Assembly: GCA_963969395.1 (NCBI GenBank)
Contig: OZ017797.1
Location: 11,780,001-11,844,000, forward strand
DNA length: 64,000 bases
From: Pseudoscleropodium purum
Lineage: Eukaryota; Streptophyta; Bryopsida; Hypnales; Brachytheciaceae
Reading direction: 5' to 3'
Under the pieces are notes generated by a model. It was given only the letters and a program-made list of their open reading frames with translations. It made no database searches and was not told where the DNA came from. The stretch's first letter is position 1, and each line of letters starts with the position of its first letter. This document shows, in pieces, positions 34,542 through 46,386 of the stretch. A program made the position numbers and the translations under genes.

Positions 34542-36592
34542 TGTTGAAGGAGGATAATGACCTATCCGGAAACTACCCTATTAGTATAATAAGTTCGTTC
34601 CAAGGGAGATTGTCAAGTAGGAAATTTATGCTAATGGAATTAATTCCTAAAATAGAAAGTACAATCCCAAAATAGAAGACTACAACCCAATTTGAAAAAT
34701 TAATAACCACTCAATCTACAATGACATTGCATAATTCACTCACACATAGTTTGGCTAACACCATCATACTCCGTTCTCAAATAATTCCATAAACACATGT
34801 GCACATTAAATCATTCATTAAATCATACACAATGAAACACTCAATTCGGTTTAAACATGTTTCTTATTTCCGAATTGGTGAATAAATCACCATTTTACAA
34901 TTTTAGTTTCAACTTGCAATTCACACTCAACTATTAGGATTCACATCCCTTATTCCACTTCATCTCCACATCACCGATTAGGATGTTACATTCCAACTTC
35001 CACTGTTCTTCACACATATAGTCACACTTCATCATCCAATCAAATTTCCAACATTTAATCACATCATTTTCACCAACTCCTAAAACATTTCTCCAACTTG
35101 GAATACTTAAAATTCCTCAGTCATACTCACATACACATCTCCATCTCACTAATAAAACTCGAAAGACTCACGCACATGCATACACACAACAACAAATCAA
35201 ATACACATTCATGAAAACAAAAAAAAACGCAACTCATGGCTGGGACTCACAACGGACTCTCCTTCAACACTGGGTAAAATCAAATAGCTTCAAAACCGGA
35301 CCTAATAGGATCCAAACTGGCGGTTACCAAAACTACAACGACACTCAACTAACTACCAACTTGGAACCGCCTCAACCTATACAACCACAATCCGACTTGG
35401 CAAGTTGTACCATCTCTAAAAATCTCCCAATTGGCAATCAACTACTGCCAAATGTTCCGACTTAACCCCAATTGCAAATCACCTCCGTTCACACCGACTT
35501 GGACCCATGCACAGTCTTTACCCACTTTAATTACTCACCCAATTTGGCAATTCCACCACAAAATAGCATGAATTCCCACCAAAAATTACAAAACACACAC
35601 AATTTGCATTCAAAAACACTTCCAAAAAATCAAAATTCACACCCTAATAGGCTATCTACAGTTTCCATGCATGGTATAGTATGTCCTAAGTTAGAGAATA
35701 GTTCTTGAATCCAATTTGGTATCTAGTAAGAATAGGGTTAAGTGTTAAGTTAGTTGAATTGGATATCTTTTAGATTTGGTCAAGTACATCTGAATCCCGG
35801 TTGTAAGAGTGGCTTTTGAAATCCTATTTGGTAGTTGATTTCAATTGATTATCTTTCTTGAATTGGCAATTGTCAGAGGGAAAGTCCTATTAGGTTCCAA
35901 GTTGGTCTCATTTTTTTGCACCCATTGATGAGAGTTTCAATGTGCGTCATAGTTTATTAGGTTGAATGTTTCTCGTGTGTGTGTCCAAGTGGGATGTATG
36001 TGTGTGAGCTCATTTTATGATGACGTAGAGTAGTTGACAGTAAATGAAGTTGGAAGTTGGAATATTTGTATCCTAGTTGGGAAAGAGTAGAAGATGGAGA
36101 GTTTAGGAGATTGAAAATGGTTGTGATCAAATTGGAGTATTAGAAACAAGAAAAAAATTTGTATGAGGAGTGAAAAAATGATAGAATTCAAATTGGAGTA
36201 ATAATTCAAAAATCAATGAACTATTGAGCAAAATTTTAAATAGAAAATGGTGATGTGTTCACCAATTCAAAATCAATATGATACATGTTTCATCCAAATG
36301 GATAGTTGTTTATATGTATACCAAAATGTGTTATTAAGTTGGATGTTTGATTTGTGAATGTATTTTAAGTTTATTAGTTTTAAATTATAAAATCCAAGTT
36401 GGATTTCTAGTGTCATTGTAGTATTGTTTTTTGCCATGGAATTCTAAATTGGATTGTTGAACTTAAGTCAAAATATTTGAATTTTAGAAATTCAACCTAT
36501 TAGCATTGATATCCTACTTGGCCATCTCCCTTGAAATAAACTTATTATACTAAAAGGATAATTTCCAAATTGGTAATTATCCTTCTTCAACA
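34542..36592. repeat. ~2 kb imperfect palindrome (giant inverted repeat)
   Basis: The left half (A/C-rich) and right half (G/T-rich) are reverse complements with divergence. Paired landmarks are TGTTGAAGGAGGATAAT (34542) with ATTATCCTTCTTCAACA (ending 36592), AGTATAATAAGTTCGTTCCA (34584) with the complement near 36530, ATTCCAACTTCCA (~34990) with TGGAAGTTGGAAT (~36050), and AATTGGTGAATAAATCACCA (~34875) with its partner near 36250. The centre is near 35.7 kb. Ends read TG..CA. A foldback transposon or two head-to-head copies of one repeat; no target duplication seen. Confidence 0.75.
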
Positions 36593-38107
36593 ATTATGCT
36601 TTTAAATTTTGATATTTTTCCTATTGGTGCACTAACTTAATCACATCTTATAGTGTAGAAAATTATTATAGAATTCTAAAATTAAGAAATCAATTATCCA
36701 TTATTATAGACCCAAAGTTCATTTTACAATAGAATATTGAATTTTAGGTAATTTTAAATTTTAAAATTTGTGCAAAAACTAGACTTGACAAGTTTTATTT
36801 CACTAGTTGGATGCTTGGGCTTGAATTCCCAAACTAATTTTTTTATTGCTAAAGTTCAAATCAAATGAAAGGTTTCCGATAAATACTATATGATAATGCA
36901 TAGATTTGCCATTTTTGTATGTCAAAAAGAATCACAATGAAAATCCAGGACCATTTATGGAAATTGAGTTCAAGCAACTCCTCTAAAACAAACTAGGTGA
37001 AGAAATGATTTCTACCATCTACAAGCCTTCATAAAATCATGAAAAGGACATGAAACATCTTTTCTAGCCTTTGAGAATTTAAATGTTCACTAGCAATTGG
37101 TTCATTGATAAATTGGATATAAAATTCAAATCAAAAACCTTTGTAGTGGCTCTCAAAATGTTTCATATATTTACAAAAGATTTCCCTAATTAATTGAAAA
37201 ATTAGATACTTTCAACCAAAATTGAACATATTGAAATGCAAGTAACATAGTTATTTGATTAAAATGATTTTTCAAAAAACTTCAAATAATTTTAAAATAA
37301 AATAAAATAAGAATATATTAGTGAAGAAAACTTTAATATAAGTACATAAATTTCAAATAAATTTGATAAAGAAAATGAGAATTCTTTTTAAATTTTTACA
37401 TTGAAAAATTCACAAATTTTAAAATTTTATTGAATGAAATATTATTCACTAAAATAAACTCCAAATATCATGTTTTTTTTAATAGTTTATTCCAAAAATC
37501 TTCAAATTTTTTTGAAAACTTAGAAAGTGTATAAATATTTTTGTATAATTTTTTGGAACAGTTTTGGACTAAATTATAGTAGCCTAACTATTTAGGGTCA
37601 TATTTTAATCAATAAAATTTTTATCCAATAAAATTTTAAGACCTAAAGGTTTTTGACTATGTTTGCACCCAAAATGCTCCAAAACTTGCCATTTCTAGTA
37701 CAAGTACCAAATTTTGGAAAAAAAACATTTTTGGATATATGTAACTATAGGATCTTATATTATGTAGGTCTCAAAAGATGAGGAAAAAATTTCAAAAATT
37801 TCCACAATGTAGATTGCAAGCTATTAGCATTTGGATTGACAAATATCAATTTTTTTGGCCTTGCAAAAAATTAAGTAGCTACACATCATAAGGTAACATT
37901 TGTATGAAAAAATGTCTAAAATTGTAGTGCTTTTGTGGATCCATTCTTTAAGGCAAGTTGGTCAATATATGCTTGAAAAAATTCAAATCATTTTGAATTG
38001 TACAATATATAGGAAAAAAATAGTAAATAGAAAGAAATAGAAAATGATTCAAAATACTAAATTGTTAACAATTTATTTATGAAATTGAAAAATGACAATT
38101 CCAATGG
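36593..38107. other. AT-rich repeats, no gene
   Basis: Old dispersed repeats related to segments at 33.6-34.3 kb, 44.6-45.2 kb and 55.5 kb (shared blocks such as GGTTTTTGACTATGTTTGC). No exon-like frame. Confidence 0.45.
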
Positions 38108-38115
38108 TTGTAATG

Positions 38116-38398
38116 CATGGTTGTCATAGTGGATGGACGTCCGGTTCGCCCGTCCGTTAGAGGTCCAGCCCGTTCGATACAATCAACACATAGTTGACTT
38201 TCTGATAACGGAAAAATAGGTTGCGTAGATGCCATGTGGATTAAGGAACATGCTGGGCGTAGATGAGGTGACGTGTCATTCCGCAAAATTGTACAAGTTA
38301 CAAAATTAAAGCCGTCTGGACCGTCCATCTGTCCAGTCCGGTTTGCCTGTCCGTCCGTTCCGTTCGATGACCCTAACTCACCCGTTATGACAACCATG
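38116..38398 (-). mobile_element. hAT-type MITE, family 1 copy (283 bp) with empty site in window
   Basis: CATGGTTGTCATA and TATGACAACCATG ends; perfect 8-bp duplication TTGTAATG (38108-38115 and 38399-38406). The related sequence at 29935-29965 (AATGGTTATAATGTTGTAAT) has a single copy of the target and no element, showing the pre-insertion state. Confidence 0.93.
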
Positions 38399-38406
38399 TT
38401 GTAATG

Positions 38407-39200
38407 TTGTAATTAAAAAATCTATATCCAAGTTTTTTTTGTTTTTTGTTTTTTCAAAAATATTGAAAATTGAGTTAAATAAAGGATTTCAAAGTTTATC
38501 TTAGAGTAGAGATTCCATAACTACCTATAAACTACCCACAAAGTAAAACTCTTCATAATTTTCATCTCACTAATCAAAATGGAATGATTCAAAGCTTTTT
38601 ACATACATATCAATCTAGAAAACCAATTTCAAATTTCTATTTCTTAATAAAATGATTTTTAAAGAAGTTTTCTTACCTACCTAGACTATTGCCGAGCAAT
38701 GAACATTACATATCATGCAATAACTTTTTAACCATGCAATCAAAAGTTATGAAAATAATTGGGTCTTAATGCTAGTCCTTGGAGACATATTGTGTGAAAA
38801 TTTCAAAGAAAAGAATTAGAAATTCCATTCGTAGTGAGCTACCTCAAATTGCCATGTTGCCAAAAAACACAATTTGGTCCTTTAGGGGTTAAATTTCATA
38901 AAACATCTACCATAAAAGCCCCAAATGAATTCTTGTTCTATTTACTAAAGAAGTTAGAGAATTTTGTACTTGTGTTAAAAAATAAATTTCCATAATGAGT
39001 TTATTTGAATTTTAAAAAACTCAAAAATTGTTTGAAAAATTTTGAAAATTTATTTCATGCAAGTGTGTTATTACTGAGTGCATACCACAGCATGTTCAAT
39101 ACTTTGTTGGTAAGAATCCAATTCCTCAATTAATTATAGCAATTTTTGAAGTGTATGAAATTTTTTGAGAGCCACGTGCAGACTGGAGTCTCTAGAATTA
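38407..39200. other. AT-rich flank before the 40 kb gene
   Basis: Dispersed repeat sequence continuing from 38.1 kb; the last ~100 bp (GAAGTGTATGA.. GAGAGCCACG) resembles 45545-45590 upstream of the 46 kb gene and so belongs to the duplicated unit. Confidence 0.45.
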
Positions 39201-39420
39201 TCTAGCGATTGGCATCTCCACCTCGCTCAGCCTTGATTTCTGTTGACTTCGGGCTAACTTTCTTATCTTTCTTACCGACTGGAGTACGTGTTCTACTCAT
39301 TCAAGGGGGCAAGTGGCTCTGTTTCCTTGCGTTACATGCATTAGTTTATAATAAATCTCCGACTGAACGTCACTCTGTCGACTCCAAGTTGCAAAGAAAG
39401 ATTCTGGACGTACGGGAGCA
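39201..39420 (+). promoter_or_regulatory. Upstream module, copy 3 (for the 40.1 kb gene)
   Basis: Carries CTCAGCCTTGATTTCTGTTG, CTTACCGACTGGAGTACGTG, CATTCAAGGGGGCAAGTGGC and GAACGTCACTCTGTCG. About 730-950 bases before the ATG. The following ~650 bp also aligns with the 46 kb gene's 5' flank. The sequence is open in one frame here, but the frame is broken by indels in the other copies, so I treat it as regulatory or leader DNA. Confidence 0.6.
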
Positions 39421-40147
39421 GGACTGGTTTTCACACTCTGGCGAAACTAATAAGACCATAGCCTGTGTAGCCTTGGCCTGGGAGTCGACCTTACACGGTT
39501 TGCTGACAACGTCTTGTACAAATGAATGGCCTTCCTTTGGCTCATCTAAGCATAGAGCTCCTCACCTTTCGTTTTTGTCTCTCGGTTAGTGTTGCAGCTC
39601 CGATCGGTTAAATGGCGTGGCCTGTTGCCAGTCATTGTAGAATTTGCGAACCTTGTACATGCAAGTGGGTCATTCAGATTGTTCAGTTTTCTCTCCCGTA
39701 ACGTAAGCTGGAGGTTGTCCACTGGGCGCTTCGATGGTCTCCAATAGGAGGCTTTAACTGATTTTTGCAGTGTCCTGGATTGAATGACTTTAGATCTCTT
39801 CTGGGTTGTAGATCACCGAGCCTAAAGATCGATAGTTCTCACCCGGAACTCTCCATGCACGCGCGTTTGAAGTTCATCCACGTCCTAATCGATAGTCTCT
39901 AAGGAAACTGCTGTTGGTTTCACTCCTGACAAGTCGCTATAACACAAAGGAGTTCTAAGAGTTTATCACCATGGGAAAGAAACAGAATTTACCACTTTGG
40001 AGATGGTAATGGTAGTGAGTTTACTAGGTAATTGAGAAAACAATCTCCCTGTGTAATTGTCTCTTGTCTGCATTAAGGTTTTCTTTGGAGGTATTCGAGT
40101 GAGTTCTACCGATGTTGCCTTGGGTCTAGTTAATTAAATTAGTCGCA

Positions 40148-40843
40148 ATGGATCTGTCGGTATTCTTGATCCTTCTCTTTGTCACTTTGCAGTTCGTTGC
40201 AGAGTACCGTAATTGGAGTCAGTACAGGGTGAAGTTGGGCATATTCATCGCCACTCTTGGCCTCACCTTGCCAAATATCATATTCATGGTCATTGATTGG
40301 TGGCAATCTCCGCACTCCAAGATGGCCTTGTTGGTTTTGAACACGTTCAAGCCGATACTTCGAGGTGAAACATATAGACTGTTTCGATGGTTGAAAAGTG
40401 TTGGGATGGGTTTAAGTTCTGATGATCTTAATTACTTGCCCATTTCAATTCCCAATAACAGTAGTGATTTCTTCATGACCAAAGAATGCTTTGACCAAGC
40501 TTCAAGAAGAGCATGCTTTACGGTCATCCCAGAGGATGACGATGTGCCTGAAGTTGAATTCCCTTTTATGGACGCTACAAGGTGTACTGCCTTTGTTATG
40601 CACTATAAAAATGAGACCGTCTTTGTTCATGAGTGTAGGTTTAGTAGGAAATTAAGAGTTCTTTGGACCGAGTTGGACTATGAAAGTTTCTTAAGTGATA
40701 GTTCATTTAAGTCTAGTTGTGTAAGAAGTCGAACTTACGATAATGTGGACGTCCCAACAACAAATTTGCTGAAGAGTCGATTGATAAAAACATGTGCCTC
40801 TGAAATGCCTATCCTCGAAAAATTTGAATGGAGACGGGAGTGA
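40148..40843 (+). CDS. Unrecognised two-helix membrane protein (family B), prematurely stopped copy
   Basis: Single exon of 231 residues from an ATG conserved in the 46 kb paralogue. Residues ~3-19 and ~30-51 are hydrophobic helices joined by the loop AEYRNWSQYR. The remaining ~180 residues are a soluble domain with conserved ECFD, VIPEDDDVPE and NETVFVHE. Relative to the paralogue the last 29 codons are cut off: GAGTGGGTG has become GAGTGATGT, creating TGA at 40841. The old frame continues openly to TAG at 40931-40933 (with STLDYLN preserved). The TATA-like motif of the 46 kb copy is absent here. No known family recognised. Probably a recently disabled or shortened paralogue. Confidence 0.6.
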   Translation: MDLSVFLILLFVTLQFVAEYRNWSQYRVKLGIFIATLGLTLPNIIFMVIDWWQSPHSKMALLVLNTFKPILRGETYRLFRWLKSVGMGLSSDDLNYLPISIPNNSSDFFMTKECFDQASRRACFTVIPEDDDVPEVEFPFMDATRCTAFVMHYKNETVFVHECRFSRKLRVLWTELDYESFLSDSSFKSSCVRSRTYDNVDVPTTNLLKSRLIKTCASEMPILEKFEWRRE

Positions 40844-40933
40844 TGTTATTTTCATGCAGCGTCCACTCTTGACTACCTCAACAAAGACCTCGTGCTCATA
40901 CAGGCTCAAGGAATACCCACTGCAGTGGGCTAG

Positions 40934-41549
40934 TTCGTCCTTATTCCAACTTCATTGTCATTGAACTTCACTTAAGGCCATTGCTTAATGGAAGGTGGAA
41001 TGCTTGGAATCAAAAGTAGCTGAACAAGGTGATCGTTGATGCCCTCATGACTACTGCCTAAGTGTTTCCCTATATTATATCTCTATTTTTATTGCAATTC
41101 TTTCATTTCTGAATCAAATTCATGACCTAGAACAAGATGCACATTCTCTTCTGGTCTTAATTAGACGACATTCAACCTTGTTGTCGAAGTTGGGCAATCA
41201 ACACAAGGTCGACTAGGAGCTTAGGGTTATGAAGAATCCATTTGGATGACTATTATGGAAGATGTAAACTTTTTTAGGATTAAATACAGGCTTTGTGGAG
41301 TACGTACAGACTTTGTGTTCTTAATAGAAATTGTGTAGAAAACCTGTAGTTTCAACTTTGTAATGATTGTTGGTGTGTATTATGAAATACGAGTTTCCTA
41401 AGCAAAGTTCCATGTAGCACATGCTTAGGTTTGATTACTTCTCAAGAACTGATGTCATGTCCTTTGAGCGATGTAGCTCCCCTTGCTTGCATTGTGCTGG
41501 AATGTACATGTGCTCCAAATCCTAAATTCGATGAGTAACAAAAAGGTTT
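40934..41549. other. 3' flank of the 40 kb gene, duplicated at 47.2-47.6 kb
   Basis: Shared blocks with the 46 kb unit include ACAAGGTCGACT, GAAGAATCCATTTGGATG and AGGCTTTGTGTTCTT. No separate gene seen. Confidence 0.55.
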
Positions 41550-42720
41550 CGATGCTTGAGGGAGTTCGAACACCTGGTTGCCAGCGGTTCCCTTGCTACA
41601 CTCGTATCCTATCGTTACGGTTGGGGGTGGGTTAAGATGTGATGACAATGCTCTCATTGGGAAATTTGTAAATGCTTTACGTCGTCACGATTGTGAAGGA
41701 GGCATTTGAATGCACATGCATCCATGTCTAACCTCTGTTTCTGGTGAGAGTTGAGATGAAATTTTCATCAAGGATTAGGGAGTTCCGGACACTTGGTCAA
41801 TGTAAAGAGCAAATACCATTTCAGTTCCATCAAGCTTATTATTTTTCACCTGAAATGCACCAGTTGAGTCTTGCGGTCAGAGGCTCAGAGTACCTGCAGA
41901 CCTACTCACTGGGCGGCATTACCCAGCTTCAATAGTATGTATCTTGTACCCTTGAGAAAAATTTCATCCTTTCAACTTGACCTACTTTCAACCATATTCT
42001 GAGGACAATAACGGACATGTTTGCAACGTCGAATTTCTAGCTCCTCCATGTTAGATAATGCTGTGTTTGATGGCAATCTTCTGCAAGTTTTTTGCAATGC
42101 ACGGGAGGGTTCAGTCTGGACTCTGGAGGCTCATGGGAAGATTATGTAGGCCACCTCTAAGTGAAATTCACTGGGCACAGCTTCTTGTTATAACTTAGTC
42201 ATTCCATCCCTGTTTCGAGGTTTGGGTTTCAAGAGGAAGCCCTTCGAAATTGTTTCCTCTTCGGAGACTTCCGTTCTTACAATTGAAAAACAAATCATCA
42301 TTTCAACCACCGAGTCTTTTGGGACAAAATTAGTGGCGTTTTTAGGTGCATGTACCTTAATAGGCAAGGCTTTGGGAGCATGTAAGCTTATACCACTGAG
42401 AGCATCGCCACTGTTTCTTCAGAAAGGAGGCACGTAATACCAACTCTACAGGTGTTCAGTGAAGCCTGCTTTTAATTTTCAAAGTCCGATGAAAAGCCTC
42501 CTCCCTTGCAAGCTCACCTCCTTTGGGTCGGCTCACCCAAGCCATCACAGGCCCACCCGGTCCCCTAATTTGACAAGGTTCTCTCTCTTTCATGGAACGA
42601 AACAAAGCAAGCATGACAAATCCGGCGAATTTGCTCCAGAAAGGACCCTCATTCTCTACCATATTTTCTTAGAATGTGCTGGGAGGGGCAGGGAGGGGGT
42701 TAAGTGGAATGTAAATAAAA
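41550..42720 (+). repeat. 3' flanking module (R-module), copy 1
   Basis: A block found five times downstream of the family B locus: here, 47640-48700, 50880-52730, 53300-53420 plus 56040-56108/60271-60370, and 61640-61710 plus 62575-62929. Landmarks are ACTTGGTCAATGTAAAGAGC, TTGCAACGTCGAATTTCTAG, GATGGCAATCTTCTGCAAGT and CACTGAGAGCATCGCCACTG. Each copy is open in a different short frame, so there is no consistent protein. Either the remains of a gene or long noncoding flank. Confidence 0.6.
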
Positions 42721-42977
42721 ATGAAACTGGAGTTTTGAGTGCATAGTTTGTCACCTATGCACTCAAAAGGGCAGTCATTGCTTGCATCATTATCTCAGTT
42801 TTTTTTGTCTATAGAAATTGTTGCTTGAACTTGTTTGCATTCCAAGGCGTTGCTTATAGATGTTACAAACACATCTTACATCTAGTAGGGGCGAGGTCAC
42901 ACTCTCTCAACCTAGGGAAGTGTCTCCCTAGATTGTTTGGAACCTTAGAAGGCAAAATCCCTTCACGTACATGTGTG

Positions 42978-42998
42978 TATATATATATATATATATAT
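42978..42998. repeat. (TA)n microsatellite
   Basis: About ten TA units within TGTGTATATA..ATATTTG. Confidence 0.9.
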
Positions 42999-43140
42999 TT
43001 GTCCATGTATATATTATCATGCATCAATTGACATTGCATTGTAGTTCATTGATGATATTTGGAATGTTGCCACAATTAAAGAAAATTTATAATAGTAATT
43101 TTCTTTGAATGCTTTGCGACTTTTTGTTGCATTGGAGAAA

Positions 43141-43203
43141 GGGCATTGATATAACTTCCCTGTCATTTTATATCAAAATGACAGGGAAGTTATGTCAATG
43201 CCC
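43141..43203. repeat. Near-perfect 29-bp stem hairpin with 5-base loop
   Basis: Arms 43141-43169 (GGGCATTGATATAACTTCCC..) and 43175-43203 pair with one mismatch; the loop is ATATC. Single copy in the window. It marks the left edge of a repeat also found at 31.2 kb, which lacks the hairpin. Could yield a small hairpin RNA if transcribed. Confidence 0.85.
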
Positions 43204-43214
43204 TATGAATGCAT

Positions 43215-45600
43215 CATTTTCTCCATTGGCCTCACAATTTAAAGTGATTTTCTTCCACAAGGTATTTTGCATGGTTCCTTGGAATTTTTTGTATCTTCTT
43301 TTAAAATGTTTTATGAAGATATCAACCACCTCAAATCAGCTCAATTTGTAAATTCCACTCTTCTAGAATGTAGACTTGTTATTTCCAAATGTATCTACTA
43401 TGTACATTTTAGTGCATATAATCAAAACAATTTGTAAATTTTTTATGCTGAAATTTAACTATTTTTAAAATTTTAAAATTTCAATCCTATGAATTTGTAG
43501 ATTTCTAAAATTCAAATCTACCTCATTTGTAGCTTCATAAAGTTCAATATATAGTTTTGAGATCTTTAAATTCTAGAAGCTTTTCAAAAAACTTAAATTT
43601 ATAGATTTTAAAATTTTATAAATTTTTATAATTTTTCATTTCTAGAAATATTTGAATTTTGCAAATTAAAAAATTCAATACTTCATTGATTTACAAAGGG
43701 CACTCTTATATAAATAACTTCATAATGCCCATGACAATTAATATAGGACAATTGCGTCGATTGAAATCTACTAAAGATTTTGATGGTAAGCAATTATAGT
43801 ATAAGATTTGTGAATATGTTGTGAAATCTACCAATTTGTATTCCTACTAGGGAGATTTGGAAGAACTTCTTAAAATGAAGAAATCACAAAGGGAATTCTA
43901 AACTTTCTTATTAGTTACAAAAGAGAAATGCATGAGTTTGTGCCTCACTTTCAACAAGAACAACTAATATGACATTTTGTTGTGAATGCATTGCCAAAGC
44001 TTGGTTTTGCAACTTACATATGGATACATGACTATGAATATGTTTGAGTTGTTTGGTTTGAGGCTACTTAGCTTATATTGGTTACTAGCTAGTTTATAGA
44101 TGGGTTTTTTTTGTTAAAATTAATTTCTTTTGAGTGACCCAATTTGGGGGCCAAAAATTATTATAATATATATATATATATACACATATACATATACATA
44201 TATAGAGGTCTAAATTTGATGTCAAGTAAGAATTTTATGTTTCAAAACACTTGTTTTGAAAGGTGCCATTGTGCCAAAGTATTGGGATATTGCCATTTCT
44301 ACAAAATTGACATTGAAAGAAGAAGGTGCTAAAAGCCTTAACCCTGAAAGGATAGACCTATGGCTTCTTTTTCAAACTTCAAAGTCTCTCTTTATGCATG
44401 TTCCCATTTTGCAAGTACAAATAAATGAAATTTTTTAATTTATTTTTTAAAAGATGTAAACACATGTTTGATGTTTCCTATAATATATAAAAATTTCATT
44501 TTTTTGAAAAATTTGAAATTATTATGAATTCTAGAATTCATTTTTACAAAATTCATATAAAATAAAAATTATGCTTTAAAATTTTGAAGCTTTTTCCATA
44601 GGTGTATCTAATAGTATAAAACACCATTTATTTACTATGCCATTCTAAAATTAAAAAGTCAATATTCCATGGTTAAAAGCTCATAGTTCATTTTGTAATA
44701 AAATATTGAATTCTAGGAAAATTTTAAATTTTAAATTAGTGTAAAAACTAATTAAAAACACTACAAGAAAAAGGGATGTTTTAAGTGAGTTTTTAAGTAT
44801 ATTCCTAAACATAAGACTTTAAGTAATGACCTTTAAGGATATTTTCAGCAAAAATTTACTAGAAATACATGCTGTGTGGAACAGCTACAGGGAATAGGCC
44901 CGAAACAAACTTTTAGAGCCCTCAAATTTCTTCTAATGATGTTGAAGTATAAATAAGCTACTTGATTAAAATGATTTTTCAAAAACATTTAAACAACTTT
45001 GACAAATAAACATTGAATTGAGTTTATTTAATGAAAAAAAACTTTCAACACAAGTACAAAATTTTTGAAACTCTTTAATTAAGAGAATGAGAATATATTT
45101 TAGAATTTCATAGGAAAAGTTTCACAAATTTTAAAATTTTATTGGGTGAATTATTACAAACTAAAATACAACTCCAGTTTCTTTTGTTATATATAACTTA
45201 CTCCCAAATCTCCAAGTAGTCATGGAAAATTTTAAAAGCACATAAATGTTAATTCATGGTTTTTTTGGAGATTTGGGGAGTAAATTATAATAAAACTAAC
45301 TATTCAGGATCAATCAATGAAATTTCACCTAGTAAAATTTGAAAATTCATGAAACTTTTATTCTAAAATTACAAAATGAATATTCATTCTCATTACTAAA
45401 GAATTTTGAAAATTTTGTACTTGTGTTAAAAGGGTTTTTTTCACTTACAAATTTGATTGAATTTTTAAAAAAAAAATTGTTACATGTTTTAATTTAAAGC
45501 ATGTTTAACATTTTTTTTTTAAAAACAACTAGATTCTCAATTAAATATGGCGATTTTTGAAGTGTATGACTGAAACTTATGAGTGCCATCATATAGTCTC
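43215..45600. other. AT-rich repeats, no gene
   Basis: 43215-43650 matches 31200-31650; 43745-44400 matches 32990-33380; a TA-rich microsatellite lies at ~44163-44203. An inverted pair occurs near 45197-45215 and 45267-45290 (TTACTCCCAAATCTCCAA and complement). No coding exon recognised. Confidence 0.45.
44759..44880 (+). mobile_element. CACTA-like terminal sequence
   Basis: Begins CACTACAAGAAAAAGGG, the typical 5' end of plant CACTA (En/Spm-type) elements, and interrupts an AT-rich repeat known from 36.7 kb. A related end starts at 50472 and stays similar for ~110 bp. No matching right end or transposase was found. Confidence 0.45.
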
Positions 45601-45622
45601 CAGAATTACAGTGAACCATCCT

Positions 45623-45688
45623 ATTACCGCCACTCTTCTCAATTCCGCCTCACCTAAGTTAGGCGGAATTGACAAGGTTGGTGGTAAT
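45623..45688. repeat. 28-bp stem hairpin just before upstream module copy 4
   Basis: ATTACCGCCA..TCAATTCCGCCT and AGGCGGAATTGA..TGGTGGTAAT pair around a 10-base loop. It is inserted relative to the equivalent positions at 39.19 and 23.33 kb. Confidence 0.75.
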
Positions 45689-45711
45689 GGGCTGGCTTGA
45701 GCACCGAGCTC

Positions 45712-45890
45712 AGCCTTGATTCAACACTTCCGGCTGAGTAACTTTATTCCCTTTCATCCGTACTGGAGTATTCTAATCATTCAAGCAAGGCAAATGACTC
45801 TTTTTCCTTGCGTTTCAGACATTAGTTTATGATCAATCTCCGACTGGACGTCACTCCATCGTCTCCAAGTACGTTGCAAAGAAAGATCCT
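45712..45890 (+). promoter_or_regulatory. Upstream module, copy 4 (for the 46.4 kb gene)
   Basis: Contains CTCAGCCTTGATTCAACACT, TACTGGAGTATTCTAATCAT, TTCAAGCAAGGCAAATGACT and GGACGTCACTCCATCGTC. About 500-675 bases upstream of the ATG. Confidence 0.6.
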
Positions 45891-46099
45891 CGGGAGCAGC
45901 ACTGGAGGAAGCCGGCAACTTGAAATGGTCTTCCTTTGATCGGGACAACTAAGCTTAGAGCTTCTCACCTTTCGCTTTTGGCCATGGCCTGTTGTCAGTC
46001 ATCGAAGAATTTGCGTCCCTCACACTTGCAAGTGCGGAATTCAGATTGTTTAGTTTTCTCTCCCGTAAGCTGTAGCTTGTCCACTGGGCGGCGCTTCGA

Positions 46100-46108
46100 T
46101 ATATATAG
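46100..46108 (+). promoter_or_regulatory. TATA-like motif of the 46.4 kb gene
   Basis: TATATATAG lies between CGCTTCGA and TCTCCAATAGGA. The 40 kb copy has the same neighbours but the motif itself is missing (GCTTCGATGGTCTCC). The ATG is 279 bases downstream, so a sizeable 5' UTR would be expected. Confidence 0.4.
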
Positions 46109-46386
46109 TCTCCAATAGGACGTTGAATTCATTTTTGAAGTATCCTGGATCGATCGACTTCAGATCTGTTCCTGTGGCTGTAGATCACCAGGCTTGGAGA
46201 TCGAAAGGTCTCGCACTGGGAGCCTTGCACGTTTGAAGTTCATCCAGTTCCAGATCGATCAATAGTCTCCAAGGAAAGCTGCTGCTTGTTTCCCTCGTGA
46301 TAAGTCCGATAGAATTGTCTTTTCTCTAAGTCAAAGTTCTCTTTGCAGGTATTCTAGTGAGTTCTACCGAATTTTCCTTAGTCGCA

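Noticed and set aside
39209..39589. 126-codon open frame in upstream module copy 3
   Set aside because: The same block in the other four copies is broken by indels not divisible by three, so a protein is not conserved.
46357..46386. Ten-codon N-terminal extension of the 46 kb protein
   Set aside because: It would need a GTG start; the ATG at 46387 is conserved with the 40 kb paralogue.
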